From assembly GCF_012273215.1 (NCBI RefSeq), contig NZ_CP050965.1, positions 1 to 64,000 on the forward strand: DNA of 64,000 nucleotides. The letters are read 5' to 3'. Position numbers and translations under genes: made by a program. This DNA comes from Gemella haemolysans (GTDB taxonomy: Bacteria > Bacillota > Bacilli > Staphylococcales > Gemellaceae). The notes under the pieces were generated by a model. It was not told the origin of the DNA and made no database searches. It saw nothing but the letters and a program-made list of their open reading frames with translations. Shown here piece after piece: positions 23,560 to 31,094 of this stretch; position 1 is the stretch's first letter; the number at the start of each line of letters is the position of its first letter.

Positions 23560-24534
23560 ATGGAGCAAAAAGTAATTAAAGTTATTCCACTAAATTTAAG
23601 TTTACTTGAAGTGTTAGGACAAGGGAAAGTCTATGAAGCTCTTGTCCTACAGCAAGTAGATTACTGGTGTACTATCAATAAGAACAAGAATGAGTATTAT
23701 ATTGAAGGTTCATATTGGATGTTTTCATCAGTTAAAAAAATGTTAGAAAGGGACTTCCCGTTATGTTTCAGTTACGACACTTTAAAGCGAACGCTAATTA
23801 ATTTAGAGGAAGGCAACTTTTTAATAACAAAAAAACATAAAAACGGTAAATTATATCGAGTGAATTACAATAAAATATCTTTTGATAAAAAACTTAAATT
23901 AGATAAAAATATTACTAAAAATGAAAATAAAAATCAAAAATCTAGGTTAGTGCAAAATGCACCAACTGAAAAAGTAAAGTTAGGGCAAAATGCATCAACC
24001 CAAAAATTAGAGGTTAGGGCAAATTGCATTAACGGTGAGGGCAAAATGCACCAACCAGTTAGGGCAGAATGCACCAACCAGTTAGGGCAAAATGCACCAA
24101 CCATAAAAGAGATTAATAAAGAGAATAATATATATATTAATTATAATAACTTTATCAAAAATAAAGAACTTAATAATAACAAGGGTTTAACTGATAAAGA
24201 TAATTTATATAATCAAACCAACAACGATTTAATTTATTCTGGTGGGTTAAAAAAAGATGTTGAGTTAGCAATAAGTCAAGTTTATCTAAAGTTAACAGGA
24301 GACTATAAAATAAACGGTGTTAGCGTTGATGTAATGAGAGTACAGGACGTGTTAAAAGATGTAACTGAAACACAAATTAATTACTGTGTACAGCAAATCT
24401 TAAAATCTAAACAAATTACTAATTTTGAAAATTATGTAATTGCTAGTTTGTATAATTCAGTGACGAGAGATAAACAAAATAAAATTAATAATCAAAATTC
24501 TACGCTAGGTAAATTTAACTGGTGGGATGAATAA
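23560..24534 (+). CDS. Phage replication initiator/replisome organiser, 324 aa
   Basis: The N-terminal 110 residues form a winged-helix domain typical of phage replisome organisers (VYEALVLQQVDYWC, SYDTLKRTLINLEEGNF). The middle is low-complexity and encoded by the iteron repeats. The C-terminus (residues 225-324) resembles a DnaB-loader-interacting domain. Probably binds the repeats in its own gene and recruits the host helicase or its loader. The start follows a modest AGAATAGTGATCT. Confidence 0.8.
   Translation: MEQKVIKVIPLNLSLLEVLGQGKVYEALVLQQVDYWCTINKNKNEYYIEGSYWMFSSVKKMLERDFPLCFSYDTLKRTLINLEEGNFLITKKHKNGKLYRVNYNKISFDKKLKLDKNITKNENKNQKSRLVQNAPTEKVKLGQNASTQKLEVRANCINGEGKMHQPVRAECTNQLGQNAPTIKEINKENNIYINYNNFIKNKELNNNKGLTDKDNLYNQTNNDLIYSGGLKKDVELAISQVYLKLTGDYKINGVSVDVMRVQDVLKDVTETQINYCVQQILKSKQITNFENYVIASLYNSVTRDKQNKINNQNSTLGKFNWWDE
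23946..24102 (+). repeat. Iteron array, probable phage replication origin inside the initiator gene
   Basis: Six copies of a 22-bp unit, consensus GTTAGGGCAAAATGCACCAA plus CC, start at 23946, 23979, 24013, 24035, 24058 and 24081. Start-to-start distances are 33, 34, 22, 23 and 23, about three and two helical turns. Each unit has a GCAAAATGC inverted core. Origins within the initiator gene are common in this phage type. Confidence 0.8.
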
Positions 24535-24548
24535 ATGGAGGTGATTAA

Positions 24549-25001
24549 GTGTTAAAATTTTTTACACCGATAGCAGTTGTGCCAAGGACTACAGCACAAC
24601 AAAAGAAATTTTCAACAAAAACTAAAAGATTTTACGAAACAGGAAAGGTTAAAAATTCAAAGGCAACCTTACAACGTGCATTAAGTGGCTTCCAGCCAAA
24701 AGAAAAATATACAACAGCTATTAGATTAAAAGTAATATGGATTTTTGAACCAACACAAAAATCTAAAGACGGTGAGAGAAAAGCAACTAGCCCCGATTTA
24801 GACAACTTACAGAAATTATTGCAAGATGTAATGTGTAAAATGGGCTTTTACAAAGATGATGGATTAATTACGGATCTAGAAGTCAGTAAGAGGTGGCATA
24901 AGAACAGTGGACTGTATATTGAGATTGAAGAAGTAGAGAAGATAGACAATGAATTTAATGAATTAATGGAGGATTTAAAAAATGGAAGAGAAACTATTTA
25001 A
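24549..25001 (+). CDS. RusA-family Holliday junction resolvase, 150 aa
   Basis: Family signature SPDLDNLQKLLQDVM (about residues 77-91), with Asp residues expected to bind the catalytic metal, followed by KDDGLITDLEVSKRW. The GTG start is seven bases after GGAGG. It cuts four-way junctions to help recombination and packaging. It follows the replication initiator and fits the ERF/SSB recombination set. It overlaps the next gene by 20 bases. Confidence 0.88.
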   Translation: MLKFFTPIAVVPRTTAQQKKFSTKTKRFYETGKVKNSKATLQRALSGFQPKEKYTTAIRLKVIWIFEPTQKSKDGERKATSPDLDNLQKLLQDVMCKMGFYKDDGLITDLEVSKRWHKNSGLYIEIEEVEKIDNEFNELMEDLKNGRETI

Positions 25002-25188
25002 TTTGGTGAGAATTATGAAAAAAGAAACAAGCGGATATAACGGAGTTAAGAAAATTAACTTTGAATACAAGGAAAGAATTTATACATTGACTGAAGAGGG
25101 ACTATATCCACTAGTAGAACACGCTGGTATTGATATTGATTTAACCAACTCACTAACAGATGTAACGGTTAAAAGTATGGAGTTTTAA
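24982..25188 (+). CDS. Hypothetical protein, 68 aa
   Basis: GGAGG eight bases before the ATG, overlapping the resolvase gene. Small mixed alpha/beta sequence with no recognised motif; no membrane segment. Confidence 0.6.
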   Translation: MEEKLFNLVRIMKKETSGYNGVKKINFEYKERIYTLTEEGLYPLVEHAGIDIDLTNSLTDVTVKSMEF

Positions 25189-25190
25189 TC

Positions 25191-25373
25191 ATGACAAAGC
25201 TTGATGATATTATGTGGAAATTGAATATGACTAATAAGAAATTAGCTAAATTAAGTGGGGTTAGTACTAATACTATCAATTTAATACGTACTGGGAACGG
25301 TAAAGGCAGTAGGAAGAGTATTAGAAAGATAGCTAGTGCATTAAATGTAAATGCAAATGAAATAGGAGATTAA
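25191..25373 (+). CDS. XRE-family HTH protein, 60 aa
   Basis: Nearly all of it is a helix-turn-helix domain (MTNKKLAKLSGVSTNTINLI, then RKIASALNVNANEIGD). Starts three bases after the preceding stop and is therefore in the operon. Regulatory target unknown. Confidence 0.85.
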   Translation: MTKLDDIMWKLNMTNKKLAKLSGVSTNTINLIRTGNGKGSRKSIRKIASALNVNANEIGD

Positions 25374-25376
25374 GAG

Positions 25377-25604
25377 ATGTTAGAGAAATTAGCTATAGTA
25401 GGATTAATAGGTATAGTTGTTGCTTATTTTGTATTTATATTTATTGAAGCAACTAATTATCAAGAACGTAAAGAAAAAGAAAAACAAGAAGCCATAGAAT
25501 TAAGGATAAAAAATGCTAGGTTAGAAGAACAACTAAAAGCACTAGACGACAAACAAGCTGAACAAACGAAAAAAACAGCTGAATTGAACGGAATTGGAGG
25601 ATAA
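25377..25604 (+). CDS. Membrane-anchored coiled-coil protein, 75 aa
   Basis: One hydrophobic segment at residues 6-25 (AIVGLIGIVVAYFVFIFI), then a charged heptad-like helix (RIKNARLEEQLKALDDKQAE). Type suggests a single-span protein with a cytoplasmic coiled coil. One of several such genes in a row. Function unknown. Confidence 0.65.
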   Translation: MLEKLAIVGLIGIVVAYFVFIFIEATNYQERKEKEKQEAIELRIKNARLEEQLKALDDKQAEQTKKTAELNGIGG

Positions 25605-25607
25605 GGA

Positions 25608-25796
25608 ATGGACGAGAAAATAAAAGAATTAGCAAAAAGAATTTTTAACTTAGAGAAGGATAATATTGTACATTATGAACTATTAAAGGAATTTCATTAT
25701 GAATTATTTAAAATTAAAATGAATTTAACTATTTTGAATTGGTTGGTAATATCTTACATACTTTATCAAGTTATACATTATATCTGGGGGAAATAA
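25608..25796 (+). CDS. Small single-span membrane protein, 62 aa
   Basis: A charged helix (residues 1-38) followed by a hydrophobic segment at residues 40-58 (LNWLVISYILYQVIHYIW). GGAGGATAAGGA ribosome site. It mirrors the preceding gene, with the membrane span at the C-terminal end. Not recognised. Confidence 0.6.
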   Translation: MDEKIKELAKRIFNLEKDNIVHYELLKEFHYELFKIKMNLTILNWLVISYILYQVIHYIWGK

Positions 25797-25797
25797 T

Positions 25798-26037
25798 ATG
25801 GTAGGTAAAAAAATGTTAAAAAAAACGTGGGATAACATAGAAATTATACTAATCACACTTTCAATGCTGTTAGCAATGTTTACAGCGGGGTTGATACTGG
25901 GGGTATATGTTTCAAGTAACACGATCGAGGAACTTTCTAACGACAATATAGTCAAGGAAAGAACTATCCAGCAACAAAAGGAACGTATTAGAGAACTACA
26001 GAAATTTAAGCAACTTAAGGAGATTTACAATGCTTAG
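25798..26037 (+). CDS. Membrane-anchored coiled-coil protein, 79 aa
   Basis: Membrane segment at residues 15-38 (EIILITLSMLLAMFTAGLIL), then a coiled coil (KERTIQQQKERIRELQKF). Begins right after the previous stop with GGGG upstream. Layout resembles phage membrane proteins with Rz-like shape, but there is no evidence for such a role in a Gram-positive host. Confidence 0.6.
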   Translation: MVGKKMLKKTWDNIEIILITLSMLLAMFTAGLILGVYVSSNTIEELSNDNIVKERTIQQQKERIRELQKFKQLKEIYNA

Positions 26038-26185
26038 ATATATTTTTGAATGGTTTGGAATCATACTGTTGTTTGGTTTCATAATGATAGTGTGTAATAC
26101 TAAGCTTACTGAAGAGGATATATATGTAATAACATTTGTGTGGGCGATATGTAGAATTTGCCTTACATTTGAGAATAGGAGATAA
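26030..26185 (+). CDS. Small membrane protein, 51 aa
   Basis: AAGGAG nine bases before the ATG; overlaps the preceding gene by eight bases. Two hydrophobic stretches (residues 4-22 and 31-46). Function unknown. Short enough to be missed by most gene finders. Confidence 0.55.
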   Translation: MLRYIFEWFGIILLFGFIMIVCNTKLTEEDIYVITFVWAICRICLTFENRR

Positions 26186-26198
26186 GGAGAAGTTAACA

Positions 26199-26657
26199 AT
26201 GAAAATATTAGATACCTGTTGTGGAAGTAGGATGTTTTGGTATAACAAAAATAATAAGGATGTAACTTTTGTTGATAACAGAAAGTTTTACGAAAAATTA
26301 TCGAGTGGCCATGTTGTTAATGTTAATCCAGATGTATTAGCTGATTTTACAAATTTGCCTTTTAAAGATAATGAGTTTGATTTAATCGTATTTGACCCAC
26401 CACATTTAATATATGCAGGTGAAAATAGTTGGCTAGCTAAAAAATACGGAAAGTTAGATAAAAAGAAGTGGCCAGAAATAATACTTAAAGGTTTTAATGA
26501 ATGTAATAGAGTTTTAAGCGATAAAGGAACTTTAATATTCAAATGGAATGATAGTCAAATTCATGTTAATGAAATTTTAAAAATAATTAACAGAACGCCA
26601 TTGTTTGGAGATAAAAGAGGTAAAACAAGGTGGTTAGTTTTTAATAAAATTAGATAA
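26199..26657 (+). CDS. SAM-dependent DNA methyltransferase-like protein, 152 aa
   Basis: The start at 26199 (AAGGAG nine bases upstream) is chosen over an in-frame upstream ATG without a site. The SAM-binding motif is replaced by DTCCGSRMFWY at the N-terminus, and the catalytic loop is FDPPHLIY (Asp-Pro-Pro-His, as in adenine-N6 methyltransferases). Compact proteins of this kind are common in streptococcal and related phages. Probably methylates phage DNA against host restriction; there is no cognate endonuclease nearby. Confidence 0.78.
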   Translation: MKILDTCCGSRMFWYNKNNKDVTFVDNRKFYEKLSSGHVVNVNPDVLADFTNLPFKDNEFDLIVFDPPHLIYAGENSWLAKKYGKLDKKKWPEIILKGFNECNRVLSDKGTLIFKWNDSQIHVNEILKIINRTPLFGDKRGKTRWLVFNKIR

Positions 26658-26673
26658 AGGAGATATACAGATA

Positions 26674-27171
26674 ATGGATAACGTAAAAACAATAAAAACA
26701 ATGGTTTGGGAATTAGGAGTATTTTCAATTTCTGGAATTACACTTTTTAGAAATTATGATAAACAAAGGAGAAAAAAGGAATTTGAATTATTAAAAGATT
26801 TAAGTAGAGGGTTCTATAGAACAAATGATATTTCTCAAGATAGTATAAGAATACCTGTATTTAACTTAGATAATGAAAAAGTGTTTACTATTCAAATAAA
26901 AAATACTGAAAATTATTATGAAGTATCATTATTATTCGCTTGTGAAGAAGATGAGATTGAATATTTTAAGAAATATCGTTCATATATAAAATACGAACAA
27001 ACTTTAACAGAGGTTGAAGTTACTATATCTAGATTTTTATGGAATATGAGTAATTTTCTAGGGGATGAAGATCTGTATTTTAGAGATGTGACGATAGAAG
27101 AACACGAAAGATTAAGAGATGAATTAGTCCCTGCATACTGTGCTTTTGAGAGAGGAGATTTAGAGAAATAA
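26674..27171 (+). CDS. Hypothetical protein, 165 aa
   Basis: Strong AAAGGAG site. Charged, soluble protein with an aromatic-rich middle; no signal peptide, membrane segment or recognised motif. Stop overlaps the next start by one base, so translation is coupled. Function unknown. Confidence 0.65.
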   Translation: MDNVKTIKTMVWELGVFSISGITLFRNYDKQRRKKEFELLKDLSRGFYRTNDISQDSIRIPVFNLDNEKVFTIQIKNTENYYEVSLLFACEEDEIEYFKKYRSYIKYEQTLTEVEVTISRFLWNMSNFLGDEDLYFRDVTIEEHERLRDELVPAYCAFERGDLEK

Positions 27172-27410
27172 TGAATTTTAGAGAAATAAGAGTAGCTGAT
27201 AAATTAATTGATGAATTAGAAAATTTGGATAGTTTTATAACGGATATTCAAAATCCTGCTAGAACTTTAACGGTATCTACCAACTTTAATGGAGTAACAA
27301 TAATAAAGAAAGAACATAGAATTAAAGTTATACAAGTGCTATTAGGAATGAGAGGTGAATTGGCTAAAAAATTGGAAGAGTTAGGTGTTACGGAGTATAA
27401 CAATGATTAA
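27171..27410 (+). CDS. Hypothetical protein, 79 aa
   Basis: Mostly helical with a beta hairpin near residues 30-48 (RTLTVSTNFNGVTIIKKEHR). Overlaps both neighbours. No family recognised. Confidence 0.6.
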   Translation: MNFREIRVADKLIDELENLDSFITDIQNPARTLTVSTNFNGVTIIKKEHRIKVIQVLLGMRGELAKKLEELGVTEYNND

Positions 27411-27687
27411 ACAAGATAGATTTAAACATTTAACTGATAGGCAAAAGTCAGCTTGTTATTTCATCATGTCGACTTTAGGAGTTTATTTGAAAGACAATGA
27501 AACTCCCGAAGAATTTTTAAATAAATATTTAGTTAAGGCTAAAAAAAAAGCTGGTTGGAGTGATCCATATAAAAAAGCAAGAGGTTATTCAGTACCGTTA
27601 CTTCCGTTAGAAGATATTAATAAATACGGTGTGAGTATTGAAGAGGATTTACAGTCAGAATTAATGGCTTATAGATATGAGTATTAG
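27403..27687 (+). CDS. Hypothetical phage protein, 94 aa
   Basis: The ATG at 27403 follows GGAG by seven bases; an upstream in-frame start is less likely. Sequence contains KARGYSVPLLPLEDINKYG. The region SDPYKKARGYSVP is Tyr/Pro-rich. Not recognised. Confidence 0.65.
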   Translation: MIKQDRFKHLTDRQKSACYFIMSTLGVYLKDNETPEEFLNKYLVKAKKKAGWSDPYKKARGYSVPLLPLEDINKYGVSIEEDLQSELMAYRYEY

Positions 27688-27699
27688 GAGGAAAATAAT

Positions 27700-28191
27700 A
27701 TGCCAAATTGGTGTGAAGGATATTTAAAAATTAGAGGTAAGAAAAAGGATTTAAAAAATTTCATAGAAAATGAAATTAGATTAGTTAAATTAAAAAGTAT
27801 TCTTTCAGAAGTTGAATATATTGATATAAAAATGATAGATGACTCGAGAGAATGTAGTTTTAAATATAACAAATCATATAGTGAATTCTTACATTTGAAA
27901 AATTCTAGAAGATTTTTTGTAGAAAGTTAAGAAATATCATTTTTTAGTGCTTATGATGATGAAGTTTGTTATTTAACTTTAGAAGTTAAACAAGCGTGGG
28001 GTATTGATGTTCAAGAACTCTTAGTAGAGCATAGTAAAAATTATCATGTTGATTTTAATATATATGCTAGTGAGAGTGGTATGGAATTTGAACAATACAT
28101 CACTGTTGTTGAAGGTGAGTTGATAAAAAATGAAGAAAGAGAATATACTGATTTTTATTTTGAAGCAATTAACCCAGAATTAGGAGGGTAA
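27700..28191 (+). pseudogene. DUF1281-like phage protein interrupted by an in-frame TAA
   Basis: The first 76 codons begin MPNWCEGYLKIRGKKKDL, a start seen in Api92/DUF1281-like phage proteins. A TAA at 27928-27930 interrupts the gene, and the same frame stays open for another 86 codons to a TAA at 28189. The second part (SAYDDEVCYLTLEVKQAWG, then EFEQYITVVEGEL) reads as the natural continuation. So one nonsense change truncates it; the product may be lost or shortened. AGGAGG precedes the ATG. Confidence 0.7.
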
Positions 28192-28194
28192 AAT

Positions 28195-28401
28195 ATGAAA
28201 TACATTTTAAGCATTGTAATGAAAAACGGTGAAACAATTAAAGTGATAGCAACTAAAAAGGATATGGATAATTTACAAGACGCTATAGTTTATGCTGATA
28301 GCTATCCGAAAGTTGTGTATTGGATAAATGATATCGAAATAAACGCTAAAGATATAAAAGATTTTTATTATGCCAAGATAATAAAGGAGATAAAAGGATG
28401 A
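28195..28401 (+). CDS. Small beta-rich protein flanking the cytosine methyltransferase, 68 aa
   Basis: Pattern MKYILSIVMKNGETIKVIAT, then a short helix and a closing strand (INAKDIKDFYYAKI). It is a paralogue of the 63-residue product of 29693-29884 on the other side of the methyltransferase gene. AGGAGG upstream; stop overlaps the methyltransferase start. Function unknown. Confidence 0.65.
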   Translation: MKYILSIVMKNGETIKVIATKKDMDNLQDAIVYADSYPKVVYWINDIEINAKDIKDFYYAKIIKEIKG

Positions 28402-29681
28402 ACTTTTTAGACTTATTTGCCGGTATTGGTGGTTTCCGATTAGGTATGGAACGAGCTGGGCATAAATGTGTAGGCTTTTGTGAAATAGATAAATTTGCAA
28501 GATCAAGCTATAAAGTAATGCACAATACAGAAAATGAAATAGAATATCACGATATAAAAGAGGTGACTAATGAAGAATTTAGAAAACTTAGAGCAAAGGT
28601 CGATGTTATTTGCGGAGGTTTCCCCTGCCAAGCCTTTTCAATTGCAGGAAAGCAACTGGGATTTGAAGACACTAGAGGAACTTTATTCTATGAAATTGCT
28701 AGAGCAACCAAAGAAATCAAACCACGCTATTTATTGCTTGAGAACGTCAGAAACTTATTATCACACGACAAAGGGCAAACATTCACTAGAATACTTAAAA
28801 TCTTGGATGAACTGGGGTATGATGTTGAGTGGCAAGTGCTTAACAGCAAAAATTTCGGAGTCCCACAGAATAGGGAACGTGTGTTCATTGTTGGACATCT
28901 TAGAGGAGGATGTACCTACAAAGTTTTTCCTATCCAAGGAGAAAACAAAGAACCTGATTTTGAACCAAAAATAAATATTATTGGAAATACTAAAAACCCT
29001 AATGGAACTAGTATAGGGACGAGAACTGTTGTTCACGATAAAAACGGTATTGTTGGAGCGTTAATGGCTACTGATTATAAAGTACCAAAGCAAGTGGCTA
29101 TTAACCACCCAAAATACAATGATATAAAGATTAAAGCTTATTTACCTTATTTTAAGTTTGAAACTACTCAGAGAGTTTATGATGTTGAAGGTATATCACC
29201 TACAATTTGTACAATGGCTGGTGGCAACTCTGAACCTAAAGTAGCAATACCGGTACTTACTCCTGATAGAGTGGAGAAAAGACAAAACGGTAGGAGATTT
29301 AAGACAAATGGAGAACCTATGTTTACTTTAACAACACAAGATAGACACGGGGTATTAATTAAAGAAGCGAATAAACAAGGTTATAGCGTTGCTTCAGTTG
29401 GTGATAGTGTTAATCTCTCACGACCTAATTCAAAGACTAGAAGAGGACGTGTTGGCAAGAATATAGCTAATACATTGCTTACAACAGATGAACAGGGGGT
29501 TGTGTTATCAGATTATAAAATAAGGAAATTAACCCCTAAGGAGTGTTGGAGATTGCAAGGTTTCTCAGATGAATTATTTGATAAAGCACAAGAGGTTAAC
29601 AGCAATAGTCAACTTTATAAACAAGCTGGTAATAGCGTAACTGTAAATGTAGTTGAAGAGATAGCTAAAAGGCTGAAATAG
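28398..29681 (+). CDS. DNA (cytosine-5-)-methyltransferase, 427 aa
   Basis: Transfers a methyl group from SAM to cytosine C5. Motif I FAGIGGFRLG, motif IV GGFPCQAFSIAG with the catalytic Cys, motif VI ENVRNL, motif VIII QNRERVF, and motif X QAGNSVTVNVVEEIAK are all present in order. The target-recognition region lies between residues 190 and 370 and includes repeated PTICTMAGG/TLTTQDRHG/NTLLTTDEQ-like segments. No restriction enzyme is next to it, so it is an orphan, probably anti-restriction, methyltransferase. Confidence 0.95.
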   Translation: MNFLDLFAGIGGFRLGMERAGHKCVGFCEIDKFARSSYKVMHNTENEIEYHDIKEVTNEEFRKLRAKVDVICGGFPCQAFSIAGKQLGFEDTRGTLFYEIARATKEIKPRYLLLENVRNLLSHDKGQTFTRILKILDELGYDVEWQVLNSKNFGVPQNRERVFIVGHLRGGCTYKVFPIQGENKEPDFEPKINIIGNTKNPNGTSIGTRTVVHDKNGIVGALMATDYKVPKQVAINHPKYNDIKIKAYLPYFKFETTQRVYDVEGISPTICTMAGGNSEPKVAIPVLTPDRVEKRQNGRRFKTNGEPMFTLTTQDRHGVLIKEANKQGYSVASVGDSVNLSRPNSKTRRGRVGKNIANTLLTTDEQGVVLSDYKIRKLTPKECWRLQGFSDELFDKAQEVNSNSQLYKQAGNSVTVNVVEEIAKRLK

Positions 29682-29692
29682 GAGGTGTAAGC

Positions 29693-29884
29693 GTGGAATA
29701 TGAAGTTATTTTCACAATGAAAAACGATGAAACGATATGTATTAAAACGGATCAAAAGACAGTCAATGATTTATATGAAGTGTTTAAAGATTTGAAACAT
29801 ATAAGGGGTAAAGTACCGTTAAAATTTGGCGGTAAGTTAATCGATTTAAAAGAAGTAGACTACTTTAGGTGGTATGTGATTTAG
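29693..29884 (+). CDS. Small beta-rich protein, paralogue of 28195-28401, 63 aa, GTG start
   Basis: GTG start after GGAGGTGTAAGC. Same arrangement as the product of 28195-28401 (YEVIFTMKNDETICIKT, then LIDLKEVDYFRW). The pair brackets the cytosine methyltransferase gene, pointing to duplication or insertion of the methyltransferase between copies. Function unknown. Confidence 0.65.
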   Translation: MEYEVIFTMKNDETICIKTDQKTVNDLYEVFKDLKHIRGKVPLKFGGKLIDLKEVDYFRWYVI

Positions 29885-29896
29885 GAGGGAAAAGAA

Positions 29897-30325
29897 ATGA
29901 ATTTAGATTTATATAACCCGTTTATTGAGGTGGAAGGGTTGAAACAACCAAAAGTATATATTAAGAGTTTAGATATGGTATTACCTGTAAAGGTAATTAA
30001 TTTTCATAAAGGAACAGTTGAAGTGTATTTAAATGATAATGCTGATTTTGTACCTTATGATTTTGATGAAGTTGAGTTTATTTATAATACTGGATATAAA
30101 GATGTGGGTGATACTTATATTTATACTGGAGACATATTAGAATATGTAAGAAATGAAGCGATATTTAACGGGAAAAAATTTTTATTGAAAAAAAGTGCTG
30201 AACAAGAATTTTACTATTTAGCTAGTAAAAAGTTTTGTGGAATTCAATTGTCAGATATGGATACAACAGAAGAGTTATCAGTAATTGGAAATATTTATGA
30301 AAATAAGTATTTATGGGAGGACTAA
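29897..30325 (+). CDS. YopX-family-like phage protein, 142 aa
   Basis: The C-terminal part has the YopX-type pattern: TYIYTGDILEYVRNE near the middle and VIGNIYENKYLW at the end. The N-terminal half is atypical. YopX proteins are widespread in phages of Bacillota and their role is not known. AGGAGG-like site GGAGGGAAAAGAA upstream. Confidence 0.7.
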   Translation: MNLDLYNPFIEVEGLKQPKVYIKSLDMVLPVKVINFHKGTVEVYLNDNADFVPYDFDEVEFIYNTGYKDVGDTYIYTGDILEYVRNEAIFNGKKFLLKKSAEQEFYYLASKKFCGIQLSDMDTTEELSVIGNIYENKYLWED

Positions 30326-30327
30326 CA

Positions 30328-30822
30328 ATGACTAACGAAGAATTACAGCAAGAGGTTGAAAGATTAGAAGAACAATTAGCTGAATTAAGAATTAAGATAT
30401 TAGAAAGTAAGACAGAGGAGAAGCCTTATAAAGTGGAATTACCTGATGATATAGGAGATTATTACACTCTAGATGTCTATGGAGCAATTTACTATTTAGA
30501 AGATTTTAGTATGAATTTTGTACGTTGTCGTTATGAACGCGGCTTAGTTTTCGAAACTAGAAAAGAAGCAGAGAAATATGATAAAGAACGTATGTTGCTA
30601 TTTAAACTTCATAAGTGGGCGGAAGAACGTAATGGAGGTTGGACACCTGACTGGAAAGATGATGAAATAAAGTATTATATTACGGATGAGTACGATAGAT
30701 TTATAATAGATTATACTGTTTGCTATAGAATGTTTACTAAACTACCTTATTTCAAATCAGAAGAAATAGCAGAACAATTCATTGAAGAGTTCGGAGATGA
30801 AATAAAAGAGGTGTTTTGCTAA
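30328..30822 (+). CDS. Coiled-coil protein with C-terminal domain shared with 31060-31716, 164 aa
   Basis: The ATG at 30328 is seven bases after GGAGG; the frame opens five codons earlier. Residues 1-35 are a coiled coil (EELQQEVERLEEQLAELRIK). Residues 85-164 (KWAEERNGGWTPDW, KLPYFKSEEIAEQFIEEFGD) are closely similar to the end of the product of 31060-31716. The shared domain is known to me from phage proteins but not by function. Confidence 0.7.
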   Translation: MTNEELQQEVERLEEQLAELRIKILESKTEEKPYKVELPDDIGDYYTLDVYGAIYYLEDFSMNFVRCRYERGLVFETRKEAEKYDKERMLLFKLHKWAEERNGGWTPDWKDDEIKYYITDEYDRFIIDYTVCYRMFTKLPYFKSEEIAEQFIEEFGDEIKEVFC

Positions 30823-30923
30823 TGTTGATTGAAATAGGTGAAAATTTAAGAATGCTATTAGATAATTTACTGTTTGTTTTGGTTATTTTGATATTTGTTT
30901 TTTATAAACTAAAAAAGAGGTAA
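30822..30923 (+). CDS. Small membrane peptide, 33 aa
   Basis: AGAGGTG eight bases before the ATG, overlapping the preceding stop. Single hydrophobic segment (LLFVLVILIFVFY) and a basic end (KLKKR). Function unknown. Confidence 0.5.
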   Translation: MLIEIGENLRMLLDNLLFVLVILIFVFYKLKKR

Positions 30924-30926
30924 AAC

Positions 30927-31094
30927 ATGGAACTAAAATCAATGTTTATAATCGATGTACTACTTTATATTATTTGTATAATCTCAAGTACAGCATTGAT
31001 AATTATACTGATGTATTTGTTCGTTATATTTATGAAATTAATAAAAGGAGGAAAATTAGATGGAAACAGTAGCAGAGATGATAAGAGTAGTTAA
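30927..31094 (+). CDS. Small membrane protein, 55 aa
   Basis: Two closely spaced hydrophobic stretches (residues 7-37), then a polar tail that overlaps the next gene in another frame. Ribosome site AGAGG weak. Could be a real small membrane protein; the overlap of 35 bases with the HTH gene lowers confidence. Confidence 0.45.
   Translation: MELKSMFIIDVLLYIICIISSTALIIILMYLFVIFMKLIKGGKLDGNSSRDDKSS

Noticed and set aside
23946-24102. Short regular repeats as a CRISPR array
   Set aside because: The repeats are 22 bp with only 0-12 bases between units, lie inside a coding frame and have no cas genes nearby. They fit replication iterons.
26199-29681. Restriction-modification system
   Set aside because: Two methyltransferases are present but no endonuclease gene lies nearby; both are treated as orphan enzymes.
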